The position numbers were made by a program, and so were the translations under genes. The notes beneath the pieces are model-generated. The model saw only the letters and a list, made by a program, of their open reading frames with translations, had not been told where the DNA came from and did not search any database. Positions 1 to 11,118 of a stretch of DNA of 64,000 bases are shown here, piece after piece. Position 1 is the first letter of the stretch. Each line of letters starts with the position of its first letter. The stretch lies in NCBI RefSeq assembly GCF_001540865.1, contig NC_033621.1:18313046-18377045 (forward strand), given 5' to 3'. Origin of the DNA: Ananas comosus. Taxonomy: Eukaryota > Streptophyta > Magnoliopsida > Poales > Bromeliaceae.

Positions 1-2076
1 TAATGTCGCTACGTTTATTTACTTGCATTCTTTAATCTTTTTCTAGTGTCATATACAGTACTTTGTTCTTATACTCAATCATTGATTCCACACTTATTTT
101 CTAAGTGTCCACTCTAGCATATCTTGACTCATCGATGCCACTTTCTACAATTATGTCAACATGTCATTTTATTCTCTAAAGCTACTAAGTTCTTATCATT
201 TCTCATGCATACATAGGATAAACAAATTTCTCACATTCTTACAAATATTTCACATGCATTTAAACTCACAACATGCAAATAAAAGCTTGCAATTACCCTA
301 CTATGCAATATGCTTAATATACATACATATGATCAAATGTGACACTTTAGACATATAGCCTCCGTTTGGTTCGGGGTTAAGAAAAAAGTAGCTATTCCAG
401 GGATAGAGTTAAGTTCACGGTTAAAGTGGGGTTAAAGTTTTTTTGTGTTTGGTTGGGGGTTGGAGTTAGTCTAGAATAATGAAAAATAGTGTTTGGTTGG
501 AGTAGGTGGGATAAAAGGATAATGATTGATAAAGAAGGATAATGATTGGTTGGAGTAGGTGTGATAAGAAAGATAGTGGGTTATTATGAATAGAAAATAG
601 TGTTTGGTTGGAGTTTGGTAGGGTTAGGTTGGGTTAGCTAACCCGGGATAATTTATTTGAGGTGGGGTTAGCTAACCCCACCCATTTTTTGGGGTGTTTG
701 GGGATAATATGGGGGTTAAGGGGTTATTCCACCCCTTAACCCCCAATCAAACAAGGGCAAAGGAATTTTGAGGTCCTTGGAATGTACCACCCACCTTAGA
801 AGGTTGAGAGGATACTACGGTGAATTTCTTGAAATTTTTGAAGCTTTACTTTTTCGCCGCGGCAAAACGAAGCCGAATTATGCTTTTTATCAATAACTCC
901 ATCTAAACCTTTTCGTAACGTTAAACGGAGTTGTCCCACGCGTCGGGAATACTCCCAATTAGATTTCTATAAGGTCAATTTGCCTTAGAAACACTCGGAG
1001 GCAAAAGCCCAAAATTTGGTGCCCTAATGCCACTATTAGCAAACTCATAGGTTTTGATATCTAAAACAAGCAAAAGAGAGTTTGTCTAGCCTCTAGGAGC
1101 TCATCTAAGGCCAATTAAGCCATTTCTAGGGCATCCAAGATGAACCCTAGAAGTTCACCATGAGAGGACCTTGAGCTTCCATGGATTTCTTGGAGTTCAA
1201 GCCACTAGAGGAGTTCTAAACATAGGAGAAGCTCCAAAACCTAAGTTCTTTTGTAGAAATCCAAACCATAGTTGAGCTTTTGCATAAACTCACCTTAGCC
1301 ACAAGCTATCCCAAGTCCTCCTTGTAGGAGAGCTTCTAGTGCCTTCAAATCCACCAAGACCTCCTCTCCAAGCTTCTTTTTCACCTCTTCTTAGCTCTAG
1401 GGCTTGGTTTTAGAGAGAGAAAGAGAGAAATGAGAGGGGAGAGGGTGAAGTGGCTGTGGGAGAGAAAGAGAAGGATGTTTGGGGTGTTAACATCTTGTAA
1501 CAATAGCCAAAAAGCCCTCCAAACATTTGTATTTGTAGCATTTTTATTTTGCTGTCAGACCCAAAGTGTACCGATACACTGTAGCTGTCACCGGTAACAT
1601 GATTACGCAGAGGCAAACCCGAGAGCAATTCTCGCAGGTTTTTTCAAAGTGTACCGGTACACTGTAGCTATCACCGATAACACAGGCAAAATTTTCTCAA
1701 ATCCGAGAGCTTTTCTTTCTCGGCCTGCAATGTTGTACTGGTGACAACTTGATGGTTTTACCGGTACACTTTGCTCCAGAATGTAATTTTGCGCTGTTTT
1801 CGATTCTGTTTCGCGCCGTTCGATGCTAAAACCTTTTTAACACCTCTTAAACTCATTTTTAGCCCTTTTAACCTCGTTGGAATGCTAATTGAAACTTGTT
1901 CATCTATTTTTTTCGCATTATTCACTTTTAAATCGCGCCGAGCAATACTAAAACTTGCTCAACACTCTCGGGACTCGACTTTGATCCTTCCAACATTGTT
2001 AGCATGTCAACTAGAGTTTGTCCATCCATTTCTCTCGGCACTTTAATTCATTTTGGCTAAAGTTCGATACGTTACA
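1..2076 (-). repeat. 3' LTR of element A (cut by window edge)
   Basis: The segment matches the 5' LTR at 5834-7510 almost base for base; position 1 aligns near 5834, so about 1 kb of this LTR is off the window. On the minus strand it begins TGTAACGTATCGAAC at 2076, directly after the polypurine tract. It differs from its partner by many point changes and by one 400-bp insertion (358-758). Palindromic or near-palindromic ACCGGT boxes lie near 1565-1770, about 300-510 bp from the LTR start. Confidence 0.9.
358..758. mobile_element. MITE inserted in the 3' LTR of element A
   Basis: This 401-bp block is absent from the otherwise matching 5' LTR (empty site near 6190). Its ends form an imperfect 24-bp terminal inverted repeat: GCCTCCGTTTGGTTCGGGG at the left, and at the right a sequence whose complement reads GCCCTTGTTTGATTGGGGG, both followed by TTAAG. 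Inside are repeated words such as GATAATGATTGGTTGGAGTA and a palindrome around 716-739. There is no coding capacity. The ends recall Tourist or hAT MITEs, but A-rich flanks hide the target duplication, so I leave the superfamily open. Confidence 0.8.
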
Positions 2077-2090
2077 TTCTCCACCCCTTA
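2077..2090 (-). other. Polypurine tract of element A
   Basis: On the minus strand the sequence AAGGGGTGGAGAA lies immediately before the 3' LTR start. This is the usual position for the plus-strand primer of an LTR retrotransposon. The same tract sits next to the LTRs at 36582 and 46572. Confidence 0.8.
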
Positions 2091-2140
2091 AAATTAGTTT
2101 CGTCCGCGAAACTTTCTTAATTTAAACTTAAACTCATACC

Positions 2141-2680
2141 TTAATTCAACTCAGTGAAGAGATGAGGATAATGCTCCCGCATTGCGCTCTCGAGCTCCCA
2201 AGTAGCTTCCCGGTCATCGTGGTTACTCCAACGAATTTTAACATACGGAATCTCACGGTTCCGTAGTTTTCTCACCTCTTGGTCGATAATGTACGCCGGG
2301 AACTCCTCGTAGGTCATGTCCTCCTGAATCTCGAACGGCTCAAATGACAGGATATGCTCGGGGTCATGAATGTACTTGCGGAGATTCGATACATGGAACA
2401 CGTCGTGTACTCCCGCAAGCCTTGGTGGTAATGCTATTTTGTACGCCACCGCACCGACCCGCTCCAATACTTCGAACGGTCCAAGGTACTGGGGACTTAG
2501 CTTTTCACGGAGTCCAAACCGTCTAATTCCTCGCATCGGCGATACTTTTAGAAAGACGTGGTCGCCAACTGCAAACTCTATGTCTTTTCTCCGTTTGTCG
2601 GCATAACTCTTTTGCCGAGATTGCGCCGTAGTAAGTCTTTGGCGGGCAAGACAAACTTTCTGGGTGCTCCTTTTGAGTGT
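2141..2680 (-). pseudogene. Integrase C-terminal part plus chromodomain (element A)
   Basis: The open frame encodes the end of a chromovirus pol. It starts in the post-catalytic integrase region (ARQRLTTAQSRQKSYADKRR), continues with the conserved GDHVFLKVSPMRG and LSPQYLGPFEVLERVG segments, and ends in a chromodomain-like tail with VRKLRNREIPYVKIRWSNH and ATWELE. In intact elements the tail is thought to guide integration to chromatin. The HHCC finger and the D,D,E catalytic core are absent. The upstream residues jump straight to protease-proximal sequence, which marks a deletion junction near 2655-2675. Confidence 0.9.
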
Positions 2681-3646
2681 CCACCATTGTCGCCAAATAG
2701 GCCACACACCCGCCTTTAATCATTTTCCTCACCCTCGCCGCCAATACGGTCGTCGTGAAGCGCCTACTTTTACACGCCCGATATACTAACTCTTCTTGAT
2801 TAGGCTCACGGAACGTGATCATCTTGCTTTCACAATCTATTACGTCATAATACTTGGAGAGCCAATTGATCCCAAGATTACGTCAAAGCCCCACAGTTGG
2901 TTTAATACCAATATGTCGATCGGCATGATCCAATCGCCTATCTGAACCGGACAATCCAAACACTCGTCATGTACATAGAATGAATGTCCAGGTGTATTCA
3001 CCGTCCAATAATCTTCATTATGTGTGACCTCTATATCATGAGCTAGTGCAAAGGATGCCGATATGCATGAATGCGATGCACCTATGTTGAATAAAGCTCT
3101 AGCTCTAGTGCCTCTGATTAAGATAATACCTGCCACGACGTCGTCGGGAACTGGAATCGGCTCCTTCACCTGAGTGGCAAAAGCCCGCCCACTCGGTGCT
3201 CTAGACGCCTCCAGCTGACGTGATGAAGATGAGCATCCAGCTGACACAGCCGGTGGTAACCTCGCAAGCTGTCTCGGAGTAGATGGAACTGACGCCGCTA
3301 TCGGTGCAGACGACCCCCAATTCGGGCACTCCCGTGATATATGCCCGGGCTGGCCGCACTTAAAGCACTTTCCCTCGTGCTGCAGGCATACCGGCGGTCG
3401 ATGGTCACCGCCGCAAATAGCACAACGGAGAGGCCCCCAACTCTTCGACTGCTGCCGGGGATACCGAGAGGGTTTCTTTGCATTCAGCCGACCCCCGATG
3501 CCACCCGCCGCCCGCTTCTTGCTCTTGCCATTGCCCTTTGCCTCGGCTGCGGACTCACGCTCCTGACGCTCGTGGGCATAGCCATGCTCCGCCCACAAGG
3601 CTCGATCAAAGACCTCCACAAAAGCCGTTAGCTTGAGGATTTGCAC
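2681..3646 (-). pseudogene. Gag zinc knuckle and protease region (element A)
   Basis: The frame holds a CCHC zinc knuckle (CFKCGQPGHISREC) preceded by a second CxxC cluster, typical of nucleocapsid. An aspartic protease follows. Its active-site box, normally DTGASHSF-like, reads NIGASHSC, so the catalytic aspartate is gone. After LDCPVQIGDWIMPIDILVLN and GFDVILGS the frame shifts near 2850. It resumes as FREPNQEELVYRACKS and stops at the deletion junction that leads into the integrase tail. The polyprotein continues from the gag start to the right. Confidence 0.88.
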
Positions 3647-4487
3647 GGCCCTATGAATCCCCGGCCGAAGTCATCGCAAGAACCAATCAGCCCGGTCCCG
3701 ATCATGATGAACAACCTTCGGGACAATCGATAAGGTGGGAGAACTCCTGCTCATAGTCCGCCACGGAGCGTTCCCCTTGCCTCAACTTGCGGAATTTTTC
3801 TTGCAACTTCTGCTTCATCGTGTCGGGGAAGTAATTGGCGAACACCGCCCTCCGGAACTCCTCCCACAACATAGGCGGAAGATCGGGTGATTGATCCCGC
3901 CTAACACGCTTCCACTACACTTTCGCCGCCTTCTCAAGGCAATGTGTGGAGAGATACACCTTGTCCTTCTCCGAGATATGCAAGTCCTCGAAGAGCGTCT
4001 CTATGGAGTCAATCCATGACTCCACCGCCGCCGGTTCCACCACTCTCCTTTCGAATATAGGTGGGTTGAACTTGTTGAACTGAATGAGAGCCGCCAACGC
4101 GCGCTCTCGCTCCGCCTCTTCCGCCGCACTATCGGGGTTTGAGGTCCCCGATCCTGCCAGCACCATCGTAACTAGCACGGCCGCCGCGGCCACACCCTCG
4201 GCCGTACTCGGCACCACTGCAGGAGGCACAGGGTGCACGGCCTCCACGGGCGCCGCCGCTACCGCCTGCTGCCGCTCCAAGGCCTCCTGGAGCCTTTGGG
4301 TTTGCTCCCCTTGGCGCTGAACGGATTCCGCCTGCTGCCACACTACTCCAATAAGCGTGGCCATCTGCTCCTGAAGCTCCCCATCGCCACCTTCTCCGGG
4401 TTGCAAGGGAGCCGCACTTGGCTCCTCGGCCATAGACCTTGTCCGCGGTCGACCACGAGGCAACTTAGGTCCTCCACGAGGCGGCAT
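3647..4487 (-). pseudogene. Gag N-terminal and capsid region (element A)
   Basis: Translation starts at 4487 with MPPRGGPKLPRGRPRTRS, an arginine-rich leader common in this gag family. A Q-rich, coiled-coil-prone stretch and an alanine-rich segment follow. The retrotransposon gag domain begins around FNKFNPPIFERRVVEPAAVESWIDSIE, written here in part only. A stop at about 3915 and frameshifts interrupt the capsid domain; degraded gag sequence continues to 3646. Upstream lies the primer-binding site, as expected for the first gene of the element. Confidence 0.85.
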
Positions 4488-4808
4488 TGCTTCCTGAAAC
4501 GAAGCAATTCACGTTAGTTACTTAGACAATATACTCGATTATACCCAATCCGGCGAAAGCATACAAGTGCATTTATTTTCCTTCCAAAGCATCATGTCGT
4601 CGGCTGCCGATCACAACACAAGAAAAAGAAAAGAAATAACAACTTAAATTTAGCCCCTAACCACATTAGAGACATATTAACATTAACCCAATCAAAAGCT
4701 TTCGCTATAGTTTTGATTTCACGTCGTTCACGTTTCCTAGATCCTTAAGGTTTTCCATTCCTAAGCGTCTCTAGGTCCATCCTATACTTTCACCTTTTGG
4801 CTCTTTAC

Positions 4809-4820
4809 GCTCTGATACCA
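4809..4820 (-). other. Primer-binding site, initiator tRNA-Met type
   Basis: On the minus strand the sequence TGGTATCAGAGC lies 7 nt after the 5' LTR end. It is the standard complement of the initiator methionine tRNA 3' end used by many plant Ty3/Gypsy and Ty1/Copia elements to start minus-strand DNA synthesis. It fixes the orientation of element A. Confidence 0.9.
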
Positions 4821-4827
4821 TTATATC

Positions 4828-7510
4828 TGCCACGCCCCGAGCACGATCCTTTTGGTCGATTTGAGAGCGTTAAACAGACGCCGAATGGACAGAGCCTCCC
4901 TTGTCCGGCCAAGGCTCAACATAGGTACAGATAGAGTATAAAGCTTGCATAAGCGGAAGCATACACAATAGCTTGCACGAGGGCAAGCAATAGCCAAAGC
5001 GAAAGTACTAACTATCAACATACAAGTAACATGATTAATTTAAATCACATACATGCATCCAATTTTAATCAAGTTCTTTCACATTCTTGCATCTTTTTTT
5101 TTTCTCTTTTACATCTCATATTCCTCAAAATATAACCATTTGCATTTAAAATAAATATCCTTTACATCATTCATTTAAACATGTTCATGATACTAAAATC
5201 ATTAAATACAAAAGATGATAGTAAAGGGAATGCAACTACAAAATATAAAACCATCTCGGGCGGTCTCTAACTAGGGCACGATGCCCTTACCGCGATCATC
5301 CGCCGGCTCGCTCGGTCCGGGCTCTGTGAAAAATAGGGTGTGAGAACTATAATAAAGTTCCCAGTGGGTTCGGCAACCAACCACACCGACATTCCCACTA
5401 GGTCTAAATCAGGAATAATAGAAGAAAATAGATATAGATAGTAACCAAACTATACAAATACAGCTAATATGTCTGAACAATAATAAATGTGATGCTCAAT
5501 AGTATGCTCATGTTGAATGCAAGGTCACAATCTCATTATCCAATCTCTTGGCTAACCCGTAGGTTTCGCCCTTAACGACTTACCAAACAAATACCTAATA
5601 TCGGGAAGATACCCGCTACAACCCGACGGGATCGTCCTCTGGGGAGATACTCGCTACGACCCAGTGATGACAACTCCGGAGCACATCGCCCAAGGGGGAG
5701 CTACCACCCTCGAGCAAGGACTTACAGGTGAGTATGATGCCATCCTTAACTATAAGGATGTCAAGTCCAATCCATTCCTTGACTACAAGGAAACAATGCA
5801 CATATGACCCTTAACTCTAAGGTTGTTATGTCATAATGTCGCTACCTCTATTTATTTGCATTCTTTAATCTTTTTCTAGTGTCATATACACTACTTTGTT
5901 CTTATACTCAATCATTGATTGCACACTTGTTTTCTAAGTGTCCACTCTAGCATATTTTGACTCATCGATGCCACTTTCTACAATTATGTCGACATGTCAC
6001 TTTTATTCTCTAAAGCTACTAAGTTCTTGTCATTTCTCATACATACATAGGGTAAATAAATTTCTCACATTCTTACAAATATTTCACATACATTTAAACT
6101 CACAACATGCAAATAGAAGCTTACAATTACCCTACTATGCAATATGCTCAATATACATACATATGCTCAAATGTGACACTTTAGACATAAAAGGAATTTC
6201 GAGGTCCTTGGAATGCATTATCCACCTTAGAAGGCTGAGAGGATGCTACGGTGAATTTTTTAGAATTTTTGAAGCTTTACTTTTTCGCCTGTGGCAAAAC
6301 GAAACCGAATTAGGCTTTTTATCAATAACTCCATCTAAACCTTTTCGTAACGTTAAACAGAGTTCTCCCACGCGTCGGGAATACCCCTAATTAGGTTTCT
6401 ACATGGTCAATTTGTCTTAGAAACACTCAGAGGCAAAAGTCCAAAATTTAGTGCCCTAATGCCACTATTAGCAAACTCATAGGTTTTGATCTCTAAAACA
6501 AGCAAAAGAGAGCTTATCTAGCCTCTAGGAGCTCATCAAAGGCCAACTAAGCCATTTCTAGGCCATCCAAAATGAACCCTAGAAGTTCACCATGAGTGGA
6601 CCTTGAGCTTCCATGGATTTCATAGAGTTCAAGCCTCTAGAGGAGTTCTAAACATAGGAGAAGCTCCAAAACCTAAGTTCTTTGGTAGAAATCCAAACTA
6701 TAGTTGAGCTTTTGCATAAACTCACCTTAGCCACAAGCTATCCCCACGTCCTCCTTGTAGGAGAGCTTCTAGTGCCTTCAAATCCACCAAGACTTCATCT
6801 CCAAGCTTCTTCTCCACCTCTTCTTAGCTCTAGGGCTCAGTTCTAGAGAGAGAAAGAGAGAAATGAGAGGGGAGAGGGTGAAGTTGCTGTGGGAAAGTAA
6901 GAAAATGGTGTTTGGGGTGTTAACATGTTGTAACAATAGCCAAAAAGCCCGCCAAACACTTGTATTTGTAGCAATTTTCATTTTGCTATCAGACCCAAAG
7001 TGTACCGGTACACTGTAGCTGTCATTGGTAACACGATTACGCAGAGGCAAACCCGAGAGCAATTCTCGCAGGTTTTTCCAAAGTGTACCGGTACACTATA
7101 GCTGTCACCGGTAACACAGGCAAAATTTTCTCAAATCCGAGAGCTTTTCCTTCTCGGCCTGTAATGCTGTACCGGTGACAACTCGATGGTTGTACCGGTA
7201 CACTTTGCTCCAGAATGCAATTTTGCACCGTTTTCGATTCTGTTTCGCGCCGTTCGATGCTAAAACCTTTCTAACACCTATTAAACTTATTTTGAGCCCT
7301 TCCAACCTTGTTGGAATGCTAATTGGAACTTGTTCATCTATTTCTTTCCAATTATTCACTTTTAAATCGCGCCGAGCAATGCTAAAACTTGCTTAACACT
7401 CTCGGGACTCGACTTTGACCCTTCCAACATTGTTTGCATGTCAACTGGAGTTTGTCCATCCATTTCTCTCAGCACTTTAATCCATTTTCGCTAAAGTTCG
7501 ATACGTTACA
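4828..7510 (-). repeat. 5' LTR of element A
   Basis: This is a 2683-bp LTR, starting TGTAACGTATCG at 7510 (minus strand) and ending in GGGGCGTGGCA beside the primer site. The usual TGACA end has become TGGCA. It carries TGTACCGGTACA-type palindromes at about 6998-7205 and a weak GAACT/AGTTC hairpin at 5344-5360. The right end was inserted into sequence that resembles another, inverted LTR (7511 onward). Confidence 0.9.
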
Positions 7511-8109
7511 TCGGGATACCGTTATCTCTGGTCACAATGGTAGGGCGCTATCTACGGAGCTACGCCCTTTTCTCACGCCACCGCGCCGCTCGCGTGTGAA
7601 CCTAAAATCCCCCAAAACAACGTGGGGTGAGAACTATATCCATAGTTTCCAATGGGTACGGCCACCCAAGGGAGAAGCTCAACCCACTAGGTCTAAAGGA
7701 GGCACTGCAATCATGTTAGTCCAACATATATCCACAAATATTTATGCAAGCAATAAATAAATGCGTATACCTCAAGACATGCAATATGCAATTGTTTGCA
7801 GTAAAATAATACTTATATAGATGAAACAATTCTAATCATAATAAAAAAATAATCAGATTCGAGTTCATACAGTCCTAATAGTTCTCGTGTTAACCATTAA
7901 ATTTTTGGGCCAATAATTATAGTTCAAATATATAATAGGCCCGTTCATAAATGTGAGTTGGTAGGCCTCATGAAAGCCCATACAAATAAAAGAAAAGGGG
8001 GGGGCGTCATTCCAGCACATTAAATATTATCATTTGGGCCCAATAAATTAAAGCGGGCCTGATCAACGATAGCCCACATCCACATCATATAAAATATCTG
8101 TTCGAAATT
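7511..8109 (-). repeat. Inverted LTR-like fragment
   Basis: No gene is visible. The text around 7620-7720 (GTGAGAACTAT, then CCACTAGGTCTAAAGGAGGC) is an inverted form of the hairpin-bearing segment found near the 3' end of the other LTRs. It also matches 23176-23300, where the words GGAGGCACTGCAA and CATGTTAG recur. The rest is AT-rich with a G run at 7997-8005. I read it as the remnant of the LTR into which element A inserted. Confidence 0.55.
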
Positions 8110-8690
8110 CAAATTCAAATCACAACCCATTCAAAATTCAATTTTTGAATTTCGAATTTCGAATTCCCAACAATTCCCAAAATATCATCCAACAACCCAT
8201 TCGAAATTTGATTTCGAATTTCGAATTCCCAACCAATTCCCAAAACATCATCCAACAACCCATTCGAAATTCGATTTCGAATTTCGAATTCCCAACTAAT
8301 TTCCAAAACATCCTCCAACAACCCATTCAAAATTTGATTTCAAATTTCGAATTAATCCTCAAAATACCCTCCAACCAACCAACAACCCAGTCAAAATTCG
8401 ATTTCGAATTTTGAATTCCCTAACCAATTCCCAAAATATCATCCAACAACCCATTCGAAATTCGATTTCGAATTTCGAATTCACAACCAATTTCCAAAAC
8501 ATCCTCCAACAACCCATTCAAAATTTGATTTCAAATTTCGAATCAATCCTCAAAATACCCACCAACCATCCAACAACTCATTCAAAATTCGATTTCGAAT
8601 TTTGAATTTCCAACCAATCCCAAATATCTTTCAACCAATCACAACAACCTATTCAAAATTTAATTTTGAATTTCGAATTCCTCAAAATAT
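8110..8690. repeat. 63-bp minisatellite with internal palindromes
   Basis: About nine units with a 63-bp period (21 codons, so frames stay open by chance on both strands) share the words CCAACAACCCATTC and TTCCCAAAACATC. Every third or fourth unit is a longer variant, giving a loose higher-order pattern. Most units hold a near-perfect palindrome, for example 8263-8288 with 12-bp arms TTCGAAATTCGA and TCGAATTTCGAA around TT. The ORFs here are low-complexity and I do not believe they code. Confidence 0.85.
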
Positions 8691-8814
8691 CTCTTACCAC
8701 CCCTCCCATTATAAATACGAGAATCGAGATCAATATGGGGGACGATACGATTTTACGGAGAAAAAAAAAAGATAGATTGCTACACACATTCCCACGTACA
8801 AAATATTCAAAGAA

Positions 8815-8886
8815 GGAGAGATCGCCGAGCCGCGGAAAGGAGGAGAGATCACTTGAGCCGCGGAAAGGAGGAGAGATCACCGAGCC
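8815..8886. repeat. 27-28 bp tandem repeat, left part
   Basis: Units of the form AGATCNCCGAGCCGCGGAAA followed by GGAGGAG repeat here and continue after the solo LTR at 11553-11645. The LTR landed inside one unit and duplicated GAGCC. The original array had about six units. Confidence 0.8.
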
Positions 8887-9079
8887 TGTAACACACTGGA
8901 CCTTTGCAAATTGCGGGGTTCGAGTGTTTGGACAGTGTCCCGAGTTTTTCCAGACTTTCTGGTGGGTCGTTGACAGTGTTCCGACCTATGGCTCGCATCC
9001 CGAGAATTGTAGTATTTTATGTAGCGCTAAGGTCACTAAAAAGTTGGACTTAGCCTACCCTCGGATTGCTTTCAGCACA

Positions 9080-9240
9080 AAGTGTACCGGTACACTTGTG
9101 ATGGCTGTACCGGTACACACTTTGTACCGGTACGCGCTTGATGGTTGTACCGGTACACTTGTGGCAGATTACAAACCCGAGCCTCGGGTTTGCGTTTTCG
9201 TAGGATGTGTACCGGTACACTTCCCCGTGTACCGGTACAC
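9080..9240. promoter_or_regulatory. TGTACCGGTACA palindrome array in LTR U3
   Basis: Six copies of the 12-bp palindrome TGTACCGGTACA (one ends in ACG) begin at 9083, 9106, 9123, 9146, 9208 and 9228. The first is embedded in an 18-bp perfect palindrome (9080-9097). The cluster lies about 195-350 bp from the LTR start, where U3 enhancer-like elements are expected. Similar ACCGGT-centred clusters occupy the same zone of other LTR families in this window. A regulatory role is inference. Confidence 0.6.
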
Positions 9241-11099
9241 TTTGGCAGAATCTGAGCAGTTTGAACTGCAGGGGGTTTTTCGCAATTGTGGACTTCTATA
9301 TGTATCCCCCACGCCCCTAGGGCTTCTCCTGAGCTTGGAGCAGCAGGAGAGAAGGTAGGGGAGCCCTCCTCTTCACCTCTTTCATTTCTTTGGTTTTTGT
9401 TTGGATTTTTAAGAGATTAAACCCCTCTTTTGCCTCTTTTGTTTGATTTGAGGCTTTTCCCCCTTTGAGGCTTGGTTTTGGGGCAAGATTGAGGGAAGAT
9501 CCTTGGACTTGGAGAGTTTAAAGCTTGGATTGAAGCTTCTAAGAGGTAATCTACTTGCTCTCTCCCCCTAGATATGAATTTTATTGATGAATTCAAGATC
9601 AAACCCTAGAAATGAAAATTTAGGGTTTATTTGGGCATTTTGCATCTAGGGCCTTTGGAGCTAGATTGATTGGATTAGAACCTTCCTTGGGCTTGGATTG
9701 GAAGGATTCTAGCTCTCTTTTGGAGCTTGAGAGAGATTTTCCACTCACTAGGTGAGTTTTAGCCCTTTTGCTAAAATTGTTAAAGTTTGATCTTATGAAT
9801 GATCGTAATGCCCGTGTATCTTGTCGCTCATTACTTTTAGGGTAATTTGAGACTCGGGGACAACTTTGTTCGGCGAATCGAGACCCTACGCGACGGTTCG
9901 GTGGGTTTGACCTAGCCTACATATGAGAAATTCTCATATATGGTTATTTACGTTCCGTAAATTGAAAAAGCATGCATGTTCATATCAAATGTATTTATTA
10001 TGATTTTTAGAATGCTTGAAATGCATATGTTATATATGATGAAATTTTGGACCTCTATGTAGTAGAGAGTTGCTTGGGAGATCTTTGGTTGCATTTGGCA
10101 TTCTCTATGAGACTTGGTTTCATGCTTCTATAGTATAATGAGTTCGGATTCATGCATTTAAACTTGAGGCTACTTGTGACATGAAAGATGACAAGATTGC
10201 CATTTAGGAGGTAAGTGAACTAGAGAGCTAATGTCATAAAGCGGTATTGAGCTCGGGACATGTGAGAACTTAGTGGATAGGGCCATTAAGGGATTTGGAA
10301 TACATATCGAACATCAAATTGCCTAAGTGTCATCAAGGGGCACTAGGCGTAGCAAATGCTAAAACTTCACATTGTGACTTAGACTAGATCTTCGGGATGC
10401 TAGCTATGATACCATGTTAGAGACATGAGGATTGGATATTTGAGACTTGGACTACGCTTGCTTGCCATTTGTGCTTATTCGCACATGCTTGTGAGGGTCG
10501 CTCCCTACAAGCCGGCACTCCGGAGTTAGCCTACGCGACTACGTTCGCTCGTGCGGTATTGAGAAGCCTACGGGGCCGAGTGGGACAGACACATTCCAAG
10601 AGTAGGGATGTCGGGCTACCACAGGCACTTAGGCGGCACAAGCTGGACTACCTTCGGTAGGTCCTTAATTGGAAATGGAAATCGACACGGTGTTGAATAT
10701 GAACAATCACTACTAGATAGGATTAGTAGTTGGATTACTTGGACACGCTTATGATATAGCATTGGTACATTTTGTATACTTGCCGGTTTCATTATTGCAT
10801 CGTAGCATACTCGGTTGTTTGGATAAAGTTTACCCTTATGCATTGATATATGGCATCGTGAGGTTTACTTGCTTTTTATGTTGAGACATATTAGTATGCA
10901 TCGGATATATATCACCTTATGATAGCGTAGATGTACATTACCATAATATCATACTTATTGGAGACATAGTAGCATAGCATTTCATTCATGCTTCCTTCAG
11001 CAGTTTCGTGTTCGCTATTTATTGCTATTATTATTGTACTTACCCTCTTCTTTTGGGGCCTAGTGGTGCATTGAGCTGAGGTCAGTAATTGCCCACTGG

Positions 11100-11118
11100 G
11101 AACTATAAATTATAGTTC
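11100..11118 (+). other. Conserved LTR stem-loop
   Basis: GAACTATAA and TTATAGTTC form 9-bp arms around one base. The stem-loop is framed by GCCCACTGG before it and CTCATGCCC after it, about 450 bp from the LTR end. Equivalent stem-loops occur in the other LTRs at 22748, 31693, 54191 and (inverted) 56194; weaker ones occur at 5344, 7631, 14048 and 44425. Confidence 0.7.

Larger units (their letters stand above)
1..7510 (-). mobile_element. Ty3/Gypsy chromovirus, element A, internally deleted
   Basis: This is a minus-strand LTR retrotransposon. Reading right to left it has a 5' LTR (4828-7510), a primer-binding site (4809-4820), gag, protease, an integrase tail with chromodomain, a polypurine tract and a 3' LTR (2076 to beyond position 1). 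The internal part is only about 2.75 kb, whereas chromoviruses of this type usually carry about 5 kb or more. Reverse transcriptase, RNase H and the integrase core are missing, and the remaining frames contain frameshifts and stops. It therefore cannot move unaided. The chromodomain resembles that of the Tekay/Del group (inference from motif similarity). The left target duplication lies outside the window; the base run after the right end is TCGGG. Confidence 0.9.

Noticed and set aside
8666..9358. 230-residue plus-strand ORF
   Set aside because: It crosses from a tandem repeat into a solo LTR and includes translated ACCGGT palindromes; no family is recognised.
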